Assembly (NCBI GenBank): GCA_014871385.1
Contig: CM026426.1
Coordinates: forward strand, 14,229,810-14,293,809
Reading direction: 5' to 3'
Length of the DNA: 64,000 bases
Source of the DNA: Ceratodon purpureus
Taxonomy: Eukaryota; Streptophyta; Bryopsida; Pseudoditrichales; Ditrichaceae
Position numbers and translations under genes: made by a program. A model generated the notes under the pieces. It had not been told where the DNA came from, ran no database searches, and saw nothing but the letters and a program-made list of their open reading frames with translations. How positions within the stretch are numbered: the first letter of the stretch is position 1; every line of letters starts with the position of its first letter. This document shows positions 60,807 through 64,000 of the stretch, in pieces.

Positions 60807-63800
60807 GGGTCTCTCTAAATACCCCCATCAAGCGGTGTAGCCGCCCCGCTCGCGGGCAGGGGCAGCGCCCGATGGGGGATGTCTCGCACGGCCCTCGACC
60901 CCAGGTCCGCGACCCCGTGCTCCCCTGGCCCCCGCGCCCGAGACGCCCTGCGCCCGTGCTGTCTCCCCCCCGCCCGCCCACGCCGTCATCCAACGACGGC
61001 GGCTTCTCATCCCCGTCTCCTCTCTCATCCTCCCCCCCCCCCCCCTCGCGTCGTCTCTCTCGTCGTTTCCTGTCTGCGCCATTACTCCCGCCACCGCCGA
61101 AGAGGGTCCCTTACTGTTTCCGAGCATTTGAATGGGGCTGCGATGGTGGATGCGCTTGGAGGGGTTAGCGATGCTCTTCGTGGAATTGATTTAGGGTAAC
61201 GTTGAAGTAACGTTGCTGATAAGGAATTGCTGTCCAAGAGATCGAAAGGCAGGTGATGTTATGATACTGTCCAGTTTCGAATGTTCTGATTGCTATGTCT
61301 TGAACATCATGCAATGGTTTAAGGGGATCTTAATGTGGGAGAGGTTAGTGATGGGAAGGACTTCGAGGCGGACTGTTCAGGAAAACCTCCAGTTGGTGTT
61401 GCTTTAGGGTGTGCATCGGATCTTCATGGGCATATGTCTTTTGGAGGTGGTTGGAGTGAGCGTGATCGACGACATGAAGGGTTCTGTCCAGGAGCCGACT
61501 CCCTTCAGGTTCCAGATCCACATGCATTATCCAGAAATGAGGCAATTGATCTCTCAGCTGTTGGAGAGGACTGGAGGTGGGTGGATGATGGCATTGTACT
61601 CGGTTTACCAAGACAGATCACAGGTGAAGCGCCTGGAGAGGGATCGGAGGATGCTCCATGCCCACCTCACCCAATGGAGACTCCATAGTCACTGGGGCGT
61701 ACTGTCCAGTCTTCAAGTGTTGCTGCAGTCGAGTTAGGGGTTCACTTCCGACCAGGGCTACCTTCGGAGGTTGTCGAGGACACCGGGCAGGGGCAAACAA
61801 CAACAAATCATTGTGCACCTTCCAATGTCGAAAGCGGTTTAGGGTTAGGGGCCCAGCTCCTACAACCAGAACCTAGAAACGAAGATGGACCTGCTGCAAG
61901 GGGGGCTCCTCGAGGGGAAACAGGTTTCACGGAATCACCTGTCCAAATTGGTGCCCTAGACACACCTGACTGGGCATGCGATATCCAAGCTCCTGACCGA
62001 TTGATTCCAGAAGACGGCGATGCAGAAGGGTTACCAATGCCGGAGAACCAGAAGAGAAAATTTTGGAGGAAGATGTCGGAGAAGGTAAAGAATTCAGTCC
62101 AGAGACCACCGGATGGACCTTTTAGTCGGGTTGATCTTGTTTGGGCCCGGAAATCTATAGGTGGCAATGGAAAGCGAAGAGATACCAAGACAGCCACCAT
62201 CCCGTGGGATCGGCTTGACGATTTCGTGGATGGGGAGATGTGCTCGCGGCAACATCCCTGCACATTCGTGGAGTTGTCCAGGCAGTGTATGAAGGTGGAC
62301 GATCGGAAACAGACTCGCGCAGAATCAGCGAAGCAAGAAATCAGGTATTTCCAATTTTGCTGTTTTGAAGTTCCTGTCCTGAAAAAGTAGAATTTCTTGT
62401 TCCAGACAGTGCTCTTCTTACTGCCCAGAGATACCCGAAACTCATCTTCGTATGTCATCTGCAGTTACTGGTGTCAATACGGACCAGAAGATTACAGTCG
62501 GCAGTACAAGGTTGCAGTTCAGAAGGCGTTTTCGCATTGTCTGGTACAGAGGAAGAACTCGACGAATCAGAAGAAGGCTGTTAAAAAGGCTCAGAAATTG
62601 GTGGAAAAGGCTGAGAAGGAAGCTGAAAAAAAAAATCGCCCCAAGAAGAAGTCAAAGAAGCAACCTGTCCCAAATCTGAACGAGGAGGCTGAGGGTGAGG
62701 ACCAAGAGGAGCTCGCACGGATTCGAGAGGCAGAGCAACAGCTGCTGCAAGCCCAAGCATTGATCCAGCAGTGCACAAAACCGGGTAGGAGTACCAGGGT
62801 GTCCAAAGTTCAAGCTGGCATGTCTATAAAACGAGGCTGCCAGTGTAACTTCGTTGCGAAACAGTTGGTTGCAGATGACACACTATGTACTATTCAGTTC
62901 CACAATATGAATCACACCAACAGGGAGGGGAAGGCTTGTCATGGAACAGAGTTCGGTGGCCAGCGGGCTCGCCTGTCCGGGCATCTCTCAGCAGCCACAA
63001 AGAAGTGGATTGCAGACACCCTTAGGTCAGGGAAGTCCCCAGCTCAAGTAATGGCTGACCACAAGGCTGAAGTCCCGCGATGTGCCCAAATGAATCTTCC
63101 AGCGACTCGTGACACATTTATCATGCCATCCGATGTTTATAATATTGCGAACAAACTGGCCAAAGAGTTGTGGGAGAAGCACCCTAACGATGCAATGAGT
63201 GTGCGTCTCTGGACAGACGAAAATCCAGCCAAATGGTTCCATTACAGGGAGTACGGTACAGTTGAACTGAATGAGGCACCTCCTCCAGAAGATGACCCTT
63301 TCTATCTAGCAATACAGACAGAATGGCAGCTGGAGATGATGATCAGGCATGGTCACCGGAGGGCTTTGTCCATGGGTGCCACTTTCTCTACCAATGCCCC
63401 AAAGGTAGTCAGTTTTATATCCCCATCGTACTCATGGTTTCCCTGTCTTTGAACATTCTGCGTTTTCAGTGTATGGTTGATTATTGCTACAAGTCTGAGC
63501 ACTGATTTTCGCCTGTCCGGGCTGCTTTACACTACCCTCTTTATACAGTGATGGTCTTCGATGAATGGGAGCAGGGCATCCCGGTTGCTTTTGCCATACA
63601 AGGAAGGTCCCGGGAAGTGGACATTGTCCCTTGGTTGACGAAGTTGCGGGATCGCTGTGTAGCAATTAAGCCTGACTGGAGACCAAATGCATTCCTCGTT
63701 GACAACGACGACGCAGAACTGAATGCAATAAGGTAAGATTCTGCAAAACACTACTCCAGGACAGGTCGTCCTCTGTCTTGAAATTGACTTCACTGCGTTC

Positions 63801-64000
63801 ACCCCTTGCTATTGAGCTGCACGCTTTCTGTAACCTTCTAAGATTTCCCCCTCACTGTGCAGGAAGGTCTGGCCGGAAGCAGAGTCTCTCCCTGGACAGA
63901 AGAAGGACGAAGTAGCAATTCTGCTCTGCTTGTGGCATACGAGAAAAGCGTGGTTGGAGAACGCCACTCAGAAGATTAAGGCTAATTATTTACGGGCTGA
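60807..64000 (+). mobile_element. MULE-B, left part of a MULE-A relative, cut by the window end
   Basis: Starts GGGTCTCTCTAAATACCCCC and continues with a GC-rich terminal segment (to about 61105) related to the MULE-A TIRs but more diverged. The transposase reading frames from 61335 onward match MULE-A closely in protein sequence and intron positions. Its right end and any second gene lie beyond 64000. Confidence 0.85.
61335..64000 (+). pseudogene. MULE-B transposase (mudrA-like), partial, catalytic Asp lost
   Basis: Exons by comparison with MULE-A: 61335-62344, 62465-63404, about 63530-63732, 63863 to beyond the window. Order as in MULE-A: acidic N-terminus (DLSAVGEDWRW), PWDRLDDF, Lys-rich coiled coil, Cys/His motif (CQCNFVAKQ...CHGTEFGG), MULE core. 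One in-frame TAG at 61686-61688. The first catalytic residue is changed: LSMGATFSTN (codon 63375-63377 GGT) where MULE-A has Asp. The intron before the VMVFDEW exon lacks a clear AG at the position used in MULE-A, so splicing may be damaged or shifted. The second acidic residue (VDNDDAELNA) is kept. The SWIM part is outside the window. Confidence 0.85.

Noticed and set aside
1-64000. CRISPR array, rRNA or tRNA genes
   Set aside because: No spaced short direct repeats of that type were seen and no tRNA or rRNA landmarks were recognised. The genome is a plant nuclear one.

Overview
The window looks like nuclear DNA of a streptophyte plant. Two intact host genes carry plant-type introns (about 74-560 bp, GT-AG). 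One encodes maspardin. The other encodes the plant-specific DUF627/DUF629 ubiquitin-hydrolase-like protein. Everything else is plant-type DNA transposons (CACTA/EnSpm, MuDR-like MULEs and a hAT MITE). The mix suggests a seedless land plant or close relative, but I cannot name the species from sequence alone.

Layout. 1-11.0 kb: right-hand part of a decayed CACTA element (CACTA-1). Its tnp2 gene is on the minus strand and a tnpA-like gene is on the plus strand. 12.7-16.9 kb: an older, AT-rich minus-strand MULE relic (MULE-C). 18.84-45.60 kb: a large MuDR-like element (MULE-A) with 270-290 bp GC-rich terminal inverted repeats. It carries a SWIM-type MULE transposase from the left end and a convergent second gene from the right end encoding a C2H2 zinc-finger protein. 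A 250-bp hAT MITE (25.36-25.61 kb) and a 13.9-kb CACTA element (CACTA-2, 28,781-42,701, TSD TCT) are nested inside MULE-A. CACTA-2 splits the second gene in two. 46.2-49.4 kb: maspardin gene, 9 exons. 51.8-60.2 kb: DUF627/DUF629/UCH gene, 13 exons. 60.8-64.0 kb: left end of a third relative (MULE-B), which runs off the window.

The MULE-A gene order (transposase and second gene converging, each starting near a TIR) copies maize MuDR (mudrA/mudrB), but the second gene resembles nothing I recognise as MURB. Both CACTA elements share an unusual plan, with tnp2 and the tnpA-like gene divergently transcribed. The TE coding frames are open except for point stops, which are mostly UAG (15 of 22 counted). 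Host genes have none. This fits C-to-T decay at methylated CHG and CG sites in silenced transposons.
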